In this document: piece after piece, positions 23,740-31,255 of the stretch
How positions within the stretch are numbered: position 1 is the first letter of the stretch
Layout of the letters: each line of letters begins with the position of its first letter
NCBI GenBank assembly: GCA_020201525.1
Contig: JAIVGO010000006.1
Span: forward strand, 1 to 35,067
DNA from: Actinomycetota bacterium
Lineage (GTDB): Bacteria; Actinomycetota; AC-67
Direction: 5' to 3'
DNA length: 35,067 bases
The notes under the pieces: generated by a model
What the model was told of the DNA's origin: nothing
Databases searched by the model: none
The model's input: the letters and a program-made list of their open reading frames with translations, nothing else
Translations under genes and position numbers: made by a program

Positions 23740-24064
23740 GTTCTATGAAGGCGTTCTCGGATTGAAGGTGACCGACGATCCGATGGGCGTGATGAAGGTT
23801 CACGTCGGCGGCAGCAACCCACTCGTCGTCTATCCGAAGGCCGATCACAAAGCGGCGACGTTCACCGTTCTCAACTTCCCGGTCGACGACATCGAGAAGA
23901 CCGTCGACGATCTGACGGCCCGCGGCGTCGAGTTCGAAAGCTACGACATGCCGGAGATCAAGACCGATGTCAAAGGCATCGCGCAAGACCCGAATCAGGG
24001 ACCGAAGATCGCGTGGTTCAAGGACCCGTCGGGCAACATCCTCTCCGTCGTCGAAGGGATGTAA
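23657..24064 (+). CDS. VOC/glyoxalase-fold protein, 5' end replaced
   Basis: From base 23729 the frame encodes a typical vicinal-oxygen-chelate protein: [19 protein letters not shown], then [20 protein letters not shown] and [18 protein letters not shown] at the end. Members of this type usually start with about 18 residues forming the first beta strand and a metal or substrate ligand; those are missing. In their place the frame runs back through the overlapping HTH fragment to a TTG at 23657, giving 24 residues unlike the family. So the 5' end was probably deleted and joined to other DNA near 23735. The protein, if made, would lack strand 1. It stops six bases from the convergent gene at 24071. 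Confidence 0.7.
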   Translation: MLAPVCWCLYRERQESSPSTTNGCQALEFYEGVLGLKVTDDPMGVMKVHVGGSNPLVVYPKADHKAATFTVLNFPVDDIEKTVDDLTARGVEFESYDMPEIKTDVKGIAQDPNQGPKIAWFKDPSGNILSVVEGM

Positions 24065-24070
24065 CGCCGG

Positions 24071-25702
24071 CTACGGCTGCGCGGCCCCGTCGAAGCGGAC
24101 GACGTTAGTCGGCGTTTCGGTGACCACTTGCGTGTGCTGAACGCGGCTGCTCGTCAGCGGCGTGAAAACGCCCGTCGCCCGCTGTCCGGGCACGACAAGG
24201 ACCTGCAAAGTGAAGTCGCGGCCGGACACCGACGCCCGCGTGAATGAAATGACCCCGCCGGTAGCGTTCGTGCCGGTGACTCCATCGTCGCCTTGGAACG
24301 TCGTATCGACGGGCTTCCACTGGACGAACTCGAATGCATGGCGATCGAAATCCGCGAGAAGCACGTAGACCTGTGCGGTGCCGCGCCGATCACTGCGCGC
24401 AACGACTTGTTCGAACGCCAGCGGCCAATCTGTTGCGCGATGGAAGAACTCGATCACCGCGGATCCGGGCGCTTTGAATGCCGGCGTCGTTCCGTCTGCA
24501 CACGGAGGCGCAAATCCCGCGGACGTTCCGTCGTCGCAGCGCCCGTCGGAACGGTGGCCGTCGGCAAACAGCGTGACGAGCTTGACGCGATATACGCCGT
24601 CGACCGGAAGGTCGGGTCTCGACGTTTCGGCATTCGCCAATGGGAAGTCGAGCGTGAGAGAGCACGACGTGCACGCGGCGACCAGCTCGGTGTGGATAGC
24701 ATGAGCAACGTACGGCATGGAAACCTCGACGGCATAGCCGGCGACTACTTCAGACGCGGATGGTTGTTGCCAGACAATTGTTGCGCCCGCCGACCCGCGA
24801 AAGACGCGGAACGGCGCCGTCGTGAATGTCGGCAATGGATGGTTGCCGGCGGGCAGGCTCGTTATCTGAACCACTTGCTCTCGCAGGACGGGATTCGTCG
24901 GGCACGTCCCGGGAATTGTGCATTCAGAAAAGGTCCCGACGAAGGTGTATGCACCGACGGCACGCGGTGTCTGGGCGAAGGTCACTTTGGATTTGGCCCC
25001 GTTCGGATCGGTGTTGTAGTTACCCCCGGTGGTCGGCGAGAACTTGAAGCGTGTCTCCGACACGACGACGTGTTGTGCGAGAAGCGCGTCGTTGTCGGTG
25101 ACTGATCGTGTTCCGGACGCCGACCCGGGGACGGCGTCGAGGTTGTAAGACATATCGATCGATCCGCCGCCGGTGACGTGCAGCGCGATTTGAATCATGA
25201 CTTCGCGGTTTGCCGTCGGGATTTGCGAGTTGCTGGTGCGCACGTCGGCACAAATCACGGCGACGCGGTTCGCCGAGTCCCAGGAGAGAAACCACATGCC
25301 TCCAGAGTATTTCGCCGGTGCCGGCGCTCGAGAGCTCCCGAAGCTCTGCATTTTCGTCGCGTCCGTCTTGAGGAGCATCGTGGCCGTTCCGACGTATTCC
25401 ATCGTCGTCCTGTTGTCGGGCACAGCTTGGCTGCACGACGTGACGAGAGCGTCGTCGATCGATCCGAGCGCAAGCCGCCAACCCAAAGGAATCATGACTT
25501 CGTACGAGCGAATCGCCGGTGAGCTGTCCGGTTGCGAGACCCCTATCGTGAGTCCCGAAGCGTGGTTGACGTACACGGCGTCGGAAAAGACGAGCATGTT
25601 CGGCCGAAGCTCAGAAGTCGCGGCCCCGGAAAGCGGCGCGATGAGAGTGGCAACGCCGAAGAGTGCGACCGCGGCTCGCCATCCCCAGCGGCGACGCGTC
25701 AT
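24071..25702 (-). CDS. Exported protein with fibronectin-III-like region, unknown function
   Basis: A 543-residue protein with a Sec-type signal (MTRRRWGWRAAVALFGVATLIAPL, read in parts; cut near SGA). I do not recognise the family. The first half is beta-rich with SYEVMIPLGWRL and CADVRTSNS; residues about 295-400 (FRVFRGSAGATIVWQQP, VVAGYAVEVSMPY, VYRVKLVTLF) have the look of a fibronectin type III domain. Two CxxC-like pairs (CTSC; CDDGT with PPCADG) may form disulfides. The ATG overlaps the stop of 25699-26553 as ATGA, so the two genes are translationally coupled and probably act together outside the cell. No catalytic motif is visible. It ends six bases from the VOC gene on the other strand. 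Confidence 0.7.
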   Translation of the reverse strand: MTRRRWGWRAAVALFGVATLIAPLSGAATSELRPNMLVFSDAVYVNHASGLTIGVSQPDSSPAIRSYEVMIPLGWRLALGSIDDALVTSCSQAVPDNRTTMEYVGTATMLLKTDATKMQSFGSSRAPAPAKYSGGMWFLSWDSANRVAVICADVRTSNSQIPTANREVMIQIALHVTGGGSIDMSYNLDAVPGSASGTRSVTDNDALLAQHVVVSETRFKFSPTTGGNYNTDPNGAKSKVTFAQTPRAVGAYTFVGTFSECTIPGTCPTNPVLREQVVQITSLPAGNHPLPTFTTAPFRVFRGSAGATIVWQQPSASEVVAGYAVEVSMPYVAHAIHTELVAACTSCSLTLDFPLANAETSRPDLPVDGVYRVKLVTLFADGHRSDGRCDDGTSAGFAPPCADGTTPAFKAPGSAVIEFFHRATDWPLAFEQVVARSDRRGTAQVYVLLADFDRHAFEFVQWKPVDTTFQGDDGVTGTNATGGVISFTRASVSGRDFTLQVLVVPGQRATGVFTPLTSSRVQHTQVVTETPTNVVRFDGAAQP

Positions 25703-26553
25703 CCGGGTATCACCGTGAACGATCCGGAGCTCGTGTTACTTGCGTGACCGAGTGCATCGAAGGCGCGCACCGACCACGAGTAACGACCGAACAGCTGATA
25801 GTCCTCGTGATGCAACGTCACGGCGAAGAAGCCTTGCATTCCCCGGCGCGTGACCGCATGGAACTCGGCGATCGGGGCCCCGGTCGCTTGGTCGGCGATC
25901 GCGACTACGACGTCGGCGATTTCGGATGCGATGCCGAACGCAGCAGGGACGTTATCTTCAACCGATCCGGACAGCGTGATCGTTGACGGACACGACAGGT
26001 TTCCGTAGCAAGAACGGTGTCCCGTCAGCGCGCCGCACGCGGCCGCGCACCACACCGCCGGTGGAGATTGCCGCAGCCGCATGACCGGAGCCACATCGTC
26101 GCCTGAAGTCGCGGCGAGCTTCGTTGCAGTGATCGATGCCGGCGTTGACGCGTTGCCGGCGCCATCCACGGCGACTGCGGTGAAAACGATTTGCGAGGCT
26201 TCGGTGCCGTGCGTGCCCAGGTCCGTCACGCGGGGCGAAACCGCGAAAGCGCCCGCGGCGATGCCCGATCCGGGATCGTCCCTTTCGGCCGCGTACGTCG
26301 AAACGGTGATGCTCGAGCTCGGTACCAGCGTGTCGGATACCGTCACTACGACGCGCGCGCCGGGGCTCGTTGTGCCGTACAGCGCGTAACAGCCAACGGC
26401 GCGATTGAGGCAACCTGTTGAGGTGTACGGAGTAATTACCGAATCCGTGAGCGAAAGCGTCGGCGCTGCCGGCGCCGCGTGGGCAGCCTGAAAGAGACAG
26501 GCGAACAGGCCTGCAGCCCCGAGCGCGTGAATGAATCGTGCCCTGTGTCCCAT
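25699..26553 (-). CDS. Exported two-domain Ig-like protein, unknown function
   Basis: A 284-residue exported protein. The chosen ATG at 26553 has GGGGG nine bases upstream, better placed than for ATG 26562; the signal runs MGHRARFIHALGAAGLF to about AAHA. The mature part seems to hold two beta sandwiches: residues about 28-135 (PTLSLTDSVITP, GARVVVTVSD, FTAVAVDGAGN) and about 150-284 (MRLRQSPPAVW, STITLSGSVEDN, RYSWSVRAFDALGHASN). The phrases AVDGAGN and AFDALGHASN are typical of bacterial Ig-like repeats. Six cysteines cluster between the domains. It overlaps the next gene by four bases. Function unknown; a surface or matrix binding role is inference. Confidence 0.7.
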   Translation of the reverse strand: MGHRARFIHALGAAGLFACLFQAAHAAPAAPTLSLTDSVITPYTSTGCLNRAVGCYALYGTTSPGARVVVTVSDTLVPSSSITVSTYAAERDDPGSGIAAGAFAVSPRVTDLGTHGTEASQIVFTAVAVDGAGNASTPASITATKLAATSGDDVAPVMRLRQSPPAVWCAAACGALTGHRSCYGNLSCPSTITLSGSVEDNVPAAFGIASEIADVVVAIADQATGAPIAEFHAVTRRGMQGFFAVTLHHEDYQLFGRYSWSVRAFDALGHASNTSSGSFTVIPG

Positions 26554-26710
26554 CGCGTGCATCCCCCGGTGCGAACCTTGATTGATTTCGCCTCGTACCG
26601 CCGCAAAGCCTCCGAGGTCACCTGGGTGCAAATCACCGTAATCAAAACAACCTCGTCGGGCGGCACTTCCCGCTGGGCCGCGTCGTCACCAATGTCCAGA
26701 ATGTGATGCG

Positions 26711-27304
26711 TCAGGCGCTGATCGTCGCCCGCGACACGTATCCGTCGAACACGCCGATTCCATCCGAGGACACGACGAGCTTGTAGGAGCACGCGTGCGT
26801 CGGGGCGCCGCTCAATACGATCACCGCAGATTGAGACGATGCGGGAATTCCCCCGACGATGTTTTCGGCGTGTGAGTGTGAAGCACACCCCGCACTTCCT
26901 GCGGCCGGCACGAGGATCGCCGTGACCTTGCCGGTGTATGTCTGACGTCCGGCGACGGTAATCGTCACCGGAAGCTGCTGGGCGGCCTCGACCGTCAATA
27001 AGTCGTCGACCGCGACGGGCTTGTTCGTCCCTGGGGACGGAAACGTCACGTGCTGGCTTGTGCAGCTCGTGCTGAGGAAGCCTCGCGCGTCCGTACGTCC
27101 CGTCACACCGGGCGGGCGCGGGGTCGGCGATGCGGTCACGTCGCCCGCACTTGCCTGGATCATGGACTTCCGCGTCGCGATCCCGTTCCCGCGGCCGGTA
27201 CAGGCGAGCAGTACCGAACCATCCGTCGGGATCGATGCATGAACGAGCCCGGCCAGCAACACAGCCGAAGCGAGTACGGCAAACACAGCGAGCATCTTTC
27301 TCAT
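26711..27304 (-). CDS. Small exported beta-rich protein, unknown function
   Basis: A 197-residue protein with a clear signal peptide (MRKMLAVFAVLASAVLLAG, cut near VHA). The mature part is beta-rich: ITVAGRQTYTGKVTAILVP, SAVIVLSGAPTHACSYKLVV, with four cysteines that could pair. No family recognised. The signal peptide fixes the start at ATG 27304 (or ATG 27295); a longer frame upstream has no protein-like features. No good ribosome-binding site precedes it. It lies about 157 bases before the coupled exported pair and shares their orientation and style, so the three may be one secretion-related unit. Confidence 0.65.
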   Translation of the reverse strand: MRKMLAVFAVLASAVLLAGLVHASIPTDGSVLLACTGRGNGIATRKSMIQASAGDVTASPTPRPPGVTGRTDARGFLSTSCTSQHVTFPSPGTNKPVAVDDLLTVEAAQQLPVTITVAGRQTYTGKVTAILVPAAGSAGCASHSHAENIVGGIPASSQSAVIVLSGAPTHACSYKLVVSSDGIGVFDGYVSRATISA

Positions 27305-27618
27305 CGAACGGTGAGATTTCGTGCTCGCCCTGCCGATGCCCTTTCGTTGTGCAGTTTCGTCATGAAGTGTCCCGTTCGCTCTTCCCGGAGCATGCCGAGG
27401 CAGCGTGGCACGTTCAGCCGCTTGCTCCCGTTTGCCCGAGGACAGCTTGATCGTGCGCCTAAAAAGGGAATTTCGAAAGCGCTTCCGCCCACGTGAGAAG
27501 GGAATCGAGGCAATGCCACGCGTCGCGATCGCCGACACCCTGATCGCGCGAGGGATACAGATTGCCTTGCAATCCACGGGTCCCGTGCGTGGGTATAGAA
27601 AATGAGGAGGTGCATCTC
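27305..27618. other. Intergenic region between divergent genes
   Basis: About 310 bases separating the exported protein gene (minus) from the small membrane protein (plus). Open frames across it have no codon or protein features I can support. A TATAGA at 27594-27599 may be a -10 box for the plus-strand gene; the TTGCAA at 27567-27572 is 21 bases away, too far for a standard promoter. AGGAGG at 27605-27610 is the ribosome-binding site of the next gene. Confidence 0.5.
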
Positions 27619-27774
27619 ATGACCATGAGTTCAGGCACCAAGTCGAGTGGTTACAAAGGCAAATGGCTAAAGTGGCTCGGTGTGTACCTGGCCATCGGTG
27701 GCGTGATCTACCTGATCCTCTACTTCCTCGTCCTCAACCACGGCGGCGGCGGTGGAGGCGGCGCCGGCTACTAG
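27619..27774 (+). CDS. 51-residue single-pass membrane protein with Gly-rich tail
   Basis: Short protein of 51 residues: a polar, lysine-rich N-terminus (SSGTKSSGYKGKWLKW), one membrane helix (LGVYLAIGGVIYLILYFLVL) and a tail NHGGGGGGGAGY. A perfect AGGAGG lies eight bases before the ATG, the strongest ribosome-binding site in the window, which is good support that this is a real gene. The positive charges before the helix predict an N-in topology with the glycine tail outside. Function unknown; the shape suits a small regulatory or assembly subunit of a membrane complex. It lies 89 bases before the SDR gene, on the same strand. Confidence 0.78.
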   Translation: MTMSSGTKSSGYKGKWLKWLGVYLAIGGVIYLILYFLVLNHGGGGGGGAGY

Positions 27775-27863
27775 CCCGCCCGCTTCGCGAATCGCGGCAC
27801 GGGGTGGCCCACTTGGTTCCGAGTAGGCTTCGGCTCGTTCAGCCGTCGCGGACTGGAGGGAGC

Positions 27864-28670
27864 ATGGCCGCGCTCGACCGTTTCCGTCTCGACGGGCGTG
27901 TCGCGCTCGTAACGGGCGCCGGAAAGGGAATCGGCGCGGAAATCGCAACGGTGTTTGCCGAAGCCGGCGCAGACGTTGCGATCGTTGCGCGAACGGTATC
28001 GGACCTCGACGAAGTAGCGGCCACGATTGAGAAGCAGGGTCGCCGCGCGCTCGTGGTGCCTGCGGACGTGATGGATGCCGCCGCGCTTCCCGTCATCGCG
28101 TCGCGCACCGCGCAAAAGCTCGGTGGCATCGACATTCTCGTGAACAACGCCGGCGGGGCGATTCCCCAACCGTTCATGGACACGCACGCCGATGGAATGG
28201 ATTGGGCCTTTCGGTTCAACGTGTCGTCGCCGATGGAGATGACCAGACTCGCGGTGCCGCACATGCTGGAGCGTGGGAACGGCGTCGTCCTCAACGTCGG
28301 CTCGATGGCCGGCATCCACGCGAGCCGCGGCTACCTCGCATACGGAACCGCAAAGGCGGCGCTTGCGCACGCCACCAAGCTGAGCGCATCGGATCTCGCG
28401 CCGCGCATCCGTGTGAACGCGATCGCGCCGGGCGCGGTGGAGACATCGGCTCTGAAGTGGTATCTCGGATACATGGATGAGCAAGGAACGCCGATCCGCG
28501 AAACGATGATGGAACGAACTTTGCTTCAGCGGAACGGCGTCCCGGGAGATGTCGCCACGGCGGCGCTGTTCCTCTGCTCGGACGCTTCGTCCTGGGTGAC
28601 CGGGAAAGTGCTCGAGGTGGACGGGGGCTGGGCCTTCGAGCTTCTTCCGCGGACGATTCCGGATCTTTGA
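27864..28670 (+). CDS. Short-chain dehydrogenase/reductase
   Basis: Classical SDR of 268 residues that transfers hydride between NAD(P)H and an alcohol/ketone substrate. All family marks are present: nucleotide motif TGAGKGIG (17-24), NNAG (94-97), catalytic Ser147, Tyr160 and Lys164 (YxxxK), and the PGAVETS segment after the active site. The C-terminal GKVLEVDGGW is typical of the group related to 3-oxoacyl-ACP reductases. GGAGGG at 27855-27860 precedes the ATG. The neighbouring operon on the other strand (28685-31139) encodes an acyl-CoA dehydrogenase system, so a role in fatty or acyl-chain metabolism is plausible but not shown. Substrate unknown. Confidence 0.93.
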   Translation: MAALDRFRLDGRVALVTGAGKGIGAEIATVFAEAGADVAIVARTVSDLDEVAATIEKQGRRALVVPADVMDAAALPVIASRTAQKLGGIDILVNNAGGAIPQPFMDTHADGMDWAFRFNVSSPMEMTRLAVPHMLERGNGVVLNVGSMAGIHASRGYLAYGTAKAALAHATKLSASDLAPRIRVNAIAPGAVETSALKWYLGYMDEQGTPIRETMMERTLLQRNGVPGDVATAALFLCSDASSWVTGKVLEVDGGWAFELLPRTIPDL

Positions 28671-28684
28671 TCGGGCGCTGTGGT

Positions 28685-29029
28685 CTAGATCTCGATGTAG
28701 CCCGGGTTCGCAACGAGGAGCTTGTCGTGTATCGAATCGCGGACCGCGCGCGCGATTTCGTCGTAGCGATCGTCGACCGAGCGCGACTTGATCGCGGCCG
28801 CAAGGGCCGCGTCGTCGCGGAAACCGAGTGCGCGAAGACGTGCCTCGTGCGCACGCTGCTGCTCCGCCCCGAGAGCGAGCTCGCGCTCGACGATGCACAG
28901 AACGTTCGCCGCAACGCGAGCGTGAAACCGCACGCGTGCCTCGGCGGACTCCGCGAAGCCGGCCTCGACGAACTCGCGCACCGCCTCGAGCAGCTCGGGG
29001 ACGGTCGGCCGGTCGTGCGGAGCCGTCAT
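28685..29029 (-). CDS. DUF6285-type protein
   Basis: A 114-residue soluble helical protein: RPTVPELLEAVREFVE, RFHARVAANVLCIVERE, then a helix-rich tail ending DKLLVANPGYIEI. This is the pattern of DUF6285, small proteins usually encoded directly behind APH-like kinases and acyl-CoA dehydrogenases; their function is unknown. The ATG overlaps the stop of the kinase gene as ATGA (29026-29029), so it is translationally coupled and is the last gene of the operon. Coupling suggests a subunit or stabiliser of the kinase (inference). It converges on the SDR gene with a 14-base gap. Confidence 0.8.
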   Translation of the reverse strand: MTAPHDRPTVPELLEAVREFVEAGFAESAEARVRFHARVAANVLCIVERELALGAEQQRAHEARLRALGFRDDAALAAAIKSRSVDDRYDEIARAVRDSIHDKLLVANPGYIEI

Positions 29030-29973
29030 GGGAGGTACGCCATCACGTCGTGCTCGACTTCCGCGACTCGGCGTCCGATCGCGGCAAGCTCCACGGAACG
29101 TTCGGCTCCCGACAAGTGTCGCATGGCCTGCATGATGCAAATGACGCCCCAGCGGAGCGTGCCGAAGACTTCCCACCAGCGCGCCGCGTCGGGGTCGATC
29201 GTGCGCCCCGAGGCGCGTTCATAGTCTGCGTGAAGCTCTTCGCGTTTGCCGAATCCGCCGACGGGGAGCGTTCCCCCGAACCGCCAGGATTTCACGCAGA
29301 TCCAGCCAAGATCCTCGAGCGGGTCACCGATGTGAGCGAGCTCCCAATCAAGAACGGCGCGTAGTCCGCCTGCAGACACGATGAAATTGCCCATCCGAAA
29401 ATCGCCGTGAACGACGGCCGGCTCACTCGGCGGCGGACGGTTGCGCTCGAGCCACCGAAACGCGAGCTCGAACGCGGGGTGCGGCTCGCCGACGTCGTCG
29501 AGAATGCGCCGATACGCCGCCACCTCGTCGCGCCGTTCGAGACTCGCGACCGTGCCGAGAGGGATCGAATGAATCCGTGCGAGTGCCGTCGCGACGTCCG
29601 CCGTCAGGCGCGGCCGGACAGCGGCGAATGTGTCGTCGCGCAGGATCTTGCGGGGAATGGTCTCGCCGTCCAAACGCTCGACGATCATCCAGTCGCCGAC
29701 GTCGGGATCCCCCTCGCCCGACGCCACGACTTCCGGGACGGGAACGGATGCGGCACGCACAGCGCGCAGCAATGCCGTTTGGGAATCCAGACCAAGCCGT
29801 ACCGCGTCGTCGGATTGCCTTTGGCATTGCAGAATCAGGCCGCGACCGCCGGCATCGAACGACCACGTCTCTCGCGACGTTCCGCCCGAGAGTTGGTGCA
29901 CGTTCACGATGACTGCGCCTCCAAGGCGCTCGGATAGAGTCGAGGCGAGCTTTATCGGATTCCGAAGTCCCAC
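29026..29973 (-). CDS. APH-like phosphotransferase (acyl-CoA dehydrogenase-linked)
   Basis: A 315-residue member of the aminoglycoside phosphotransferase/choline kinase fold. The catalytic loop reads VVHGDFRMGNF (His189, Asp191, Asn196) and the metal-binding DxE/DFG-like motif LDWELAHIGDP (Asp209). Members encoded beside acyl-CoA dehydrogenases, like the N-terminal part of human ACAD10/11, are thought to phosphorylate 4-hydroxyacyl-CoAs so that the dehydrogenase can process them. That fits the operon here. Instead of the usual RRPP near the ATP site it has LILQCQR, a small departure. The GTG at 29973 lies 22 bases inside the dehydrogenase gene, so translation is coupled. Confidence 0.9.
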   Translation of the reverse strand: MGLRNPIKLASTLSERLGGAVIVNVHQLSGGTSRETWSFDAGGRGLILQCQRQSDDAVRLGLDSQTALLRAVRAASVPVPEVVASGEGDPDVGDWMIVERLDGETIPRKILRDDTFAAVRPRLTADVATALARIHSIPLGTVASLERRDEVAAYRRILDDVGEPHPAFELAFRWLERNRPPPSEPAVVHGDFRMGNFIVSAGGLRAVLDWELAHIGDPLEDLGWICVKSWRFGGTLPVGGFGKREELHADYERASGRTIDPDAARWWEVFGTLRWGVICIMQAMRHLSGAERSVELAAIGRRVAEVEHDVMAYLP

Positions 29974-31139
29974 GAGCCGCCCTTTGCATATTCGCCCAAC
30001 AAACGCCGCGCAACATTTTGGATATGCACTTCATCGGGACCGTCGTAGAGCCGCGCGAATCGTGCGGTGCGGTACATGAAGGACAGCGGCGTGTCGTCGG
30101 TGAGCCCCTCCGCCCCGAACACTTGAATTGCCCGGTCGATGACATCGTGGAGCATGTGCGCTCCCACAACTTTGATCGCTCCGATTTCGACTCGCGCGCT
30201 CTCACCACGGTCGATGTGCGCCGCGGCATTGAGCGTGAGCATGCGCGCCGCTTGGATTTGCGTCCACGAATCGAACACGTGCTTCTGCATGAGTTGCTTC
30301 TCGGCGAGCAATCCGCCGAACGCCTCACGTTCGTTGAGCCGCGAGCACATAAGGTCGAACGCTCGCTGTGCCTGTCCCAGCCACCGCATTGCGTGGAATA
30401 TGCGGCCGGGACCGAGCCGCTCCTGCGCGATCGCAAATCCCAACCCGCGGTCGCCGAGCAGATTCGCCGCCGGAACACGCACGTCTCTGTATTCGACTTC
30501 GCAATGCCCACCGTAAATGCCGAGCACCGGCGTCTCGCGCACGATGGTGTATCCCGGCGTGTCGGTCGGCACCAGGATCATGCTAAATGCGCGATGCGGG
30601 GACGTACCGGCTTCCGTGCGGCACATCACGGTGGTATACGCAGCTCGATTCGCATAGGTCGTGAACCATTTTCGGCCGTTGATGACCCAGTCGGAGCCAT
30701 CGAGCACGGCCTGTGTCTGAAGCCGCGTCGGATCCGATCCGGCTCGTCCCGGCTCGGTCATCGCGAAGCTCGGAAAGATCTCACCCTCGGCGAGCGGCTT
30801 CAAGAAACGTTCCTTCTGCTCATGCGACGCGTACCGGTCGAGCATGAGGGAGTCCTGAAGCGAATACGTTCCGAGCGCGATCTGCCCGTATTCGGAGCGA
30901 CCTTGGACCTCGTTGATGTACACGTAATCGAGAAACGGCAGCCCGCCACCCCCGAGGTGTGTCGGATGTCCGAGCGCCCACAGCCGTTCGCGTTTCGCCA
31001 GCGATTGCAAATCCCGGCCGAGCGCGTGTGCCTCCGCGCCGCCGCGATGCATGACCGGCTCTGCCGGGTACACATGCTGTTCGATGAATCGCGTCACCTT
31101 GTCGCGCAAAGGGCCGAGGTGTTCGGGAATCTCAAACAT
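29952..31139 (-). CDS. Acyl-CoA dehydrogenase (ACAD10/11-like)
   Basis: A 395-residue FAD enzyme that oxidises acyl-CoA to enoyl-CoA, passing electrons to ETF. The domain order (helical, beta, helical) is visible, with FAMTEPGRAGSDPT as the flavin-binding signature and LLGDRGLGFAIAQERLGPGR at the start of the last helical domain. The catalytic base position reads YDGPDEVH (Asp366) in place of the usual Glu, as in the ACAD10/11 subgroup. With the downstream kinase and DUF6285 it forms a three-gene operon, probably for catabolism of hydroxylated fatty acids or similar chains (inference from family). The ATG at 31139 is the first possible start after an in-frame stop. It is divergent from the LAL regulator gene. 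Confidence 0.95.
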   Translation of the reverse strand: MFEIPEHLGPLRDKVTRFIEQHVYPAEPVMHRGGAEAHALGRDLQSLAKRERLWALGHPTHLGGGGLPFLDYVYINEVQGRSEYGQIALGTYSLQDSLMLDRYASHEQKERFLKPLAEGEIFPSFAMTEPGRAGSDPTRLQTQAVLDGSDWVINGRKWFTTYANRAAYTTVMCRTEAGTSPHRAFSMILVPTDTPGYTIVRETPVLGIYGGHCEVEYRDVRVPAANLLGDRGLGFAIAQERLGPGRIFHAMRWLGQAQRAFDLMCSRLNEREAFGGLLAEKQLMQKHVFDSWTQIQAARMLTLNAAAHIDRGESARVEIGAIKVVGAHMLHDVIDRAIQVFGAEGLTDDTPLSFMYRTARFARLYDGPDEVHIQNVARRLLGEYAKGGSWDFGIR

Positions 31140-31241
31140 GATCGAAAGCCGCCGTCATGCTCCTGACTTAGCATACGGTCGTGCGGCGTGCCGAATTGCC
31201 GGAACCAGCGTTCCCGGCGGAGGATTCCGAGCCGACCACGT

Positions 31242-31248
31242 GGAAAGG
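31242..31248 (+). promoter_or_regulatory. Ribosome-binding site deciding the LAL regulator start
   Basis: GGAAAGG lies seven bases before GTG 31256. The earlier in-frame GTG at 31181 has no such site, and the 25 residues between the two lack family features, so the later start is preferred. Confidence 0.55.
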
Positions 31249-31255
31249 TCCTTCC

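Noticed and set aside
23107-24064. Attachment-site repeat of the tRNA-Arg 3' end
   Set aside because: I looked for a second copy of the T-arm/acceptor sequence within the truncated-gene region and found only short chance matches such as CCGGGCG.
27771-28898. 375-residue minus-strand open frame opposite the SDR gene
   Set aside because: Shadow of the SDR gene, which has all catalytic motifs on the plus strand.
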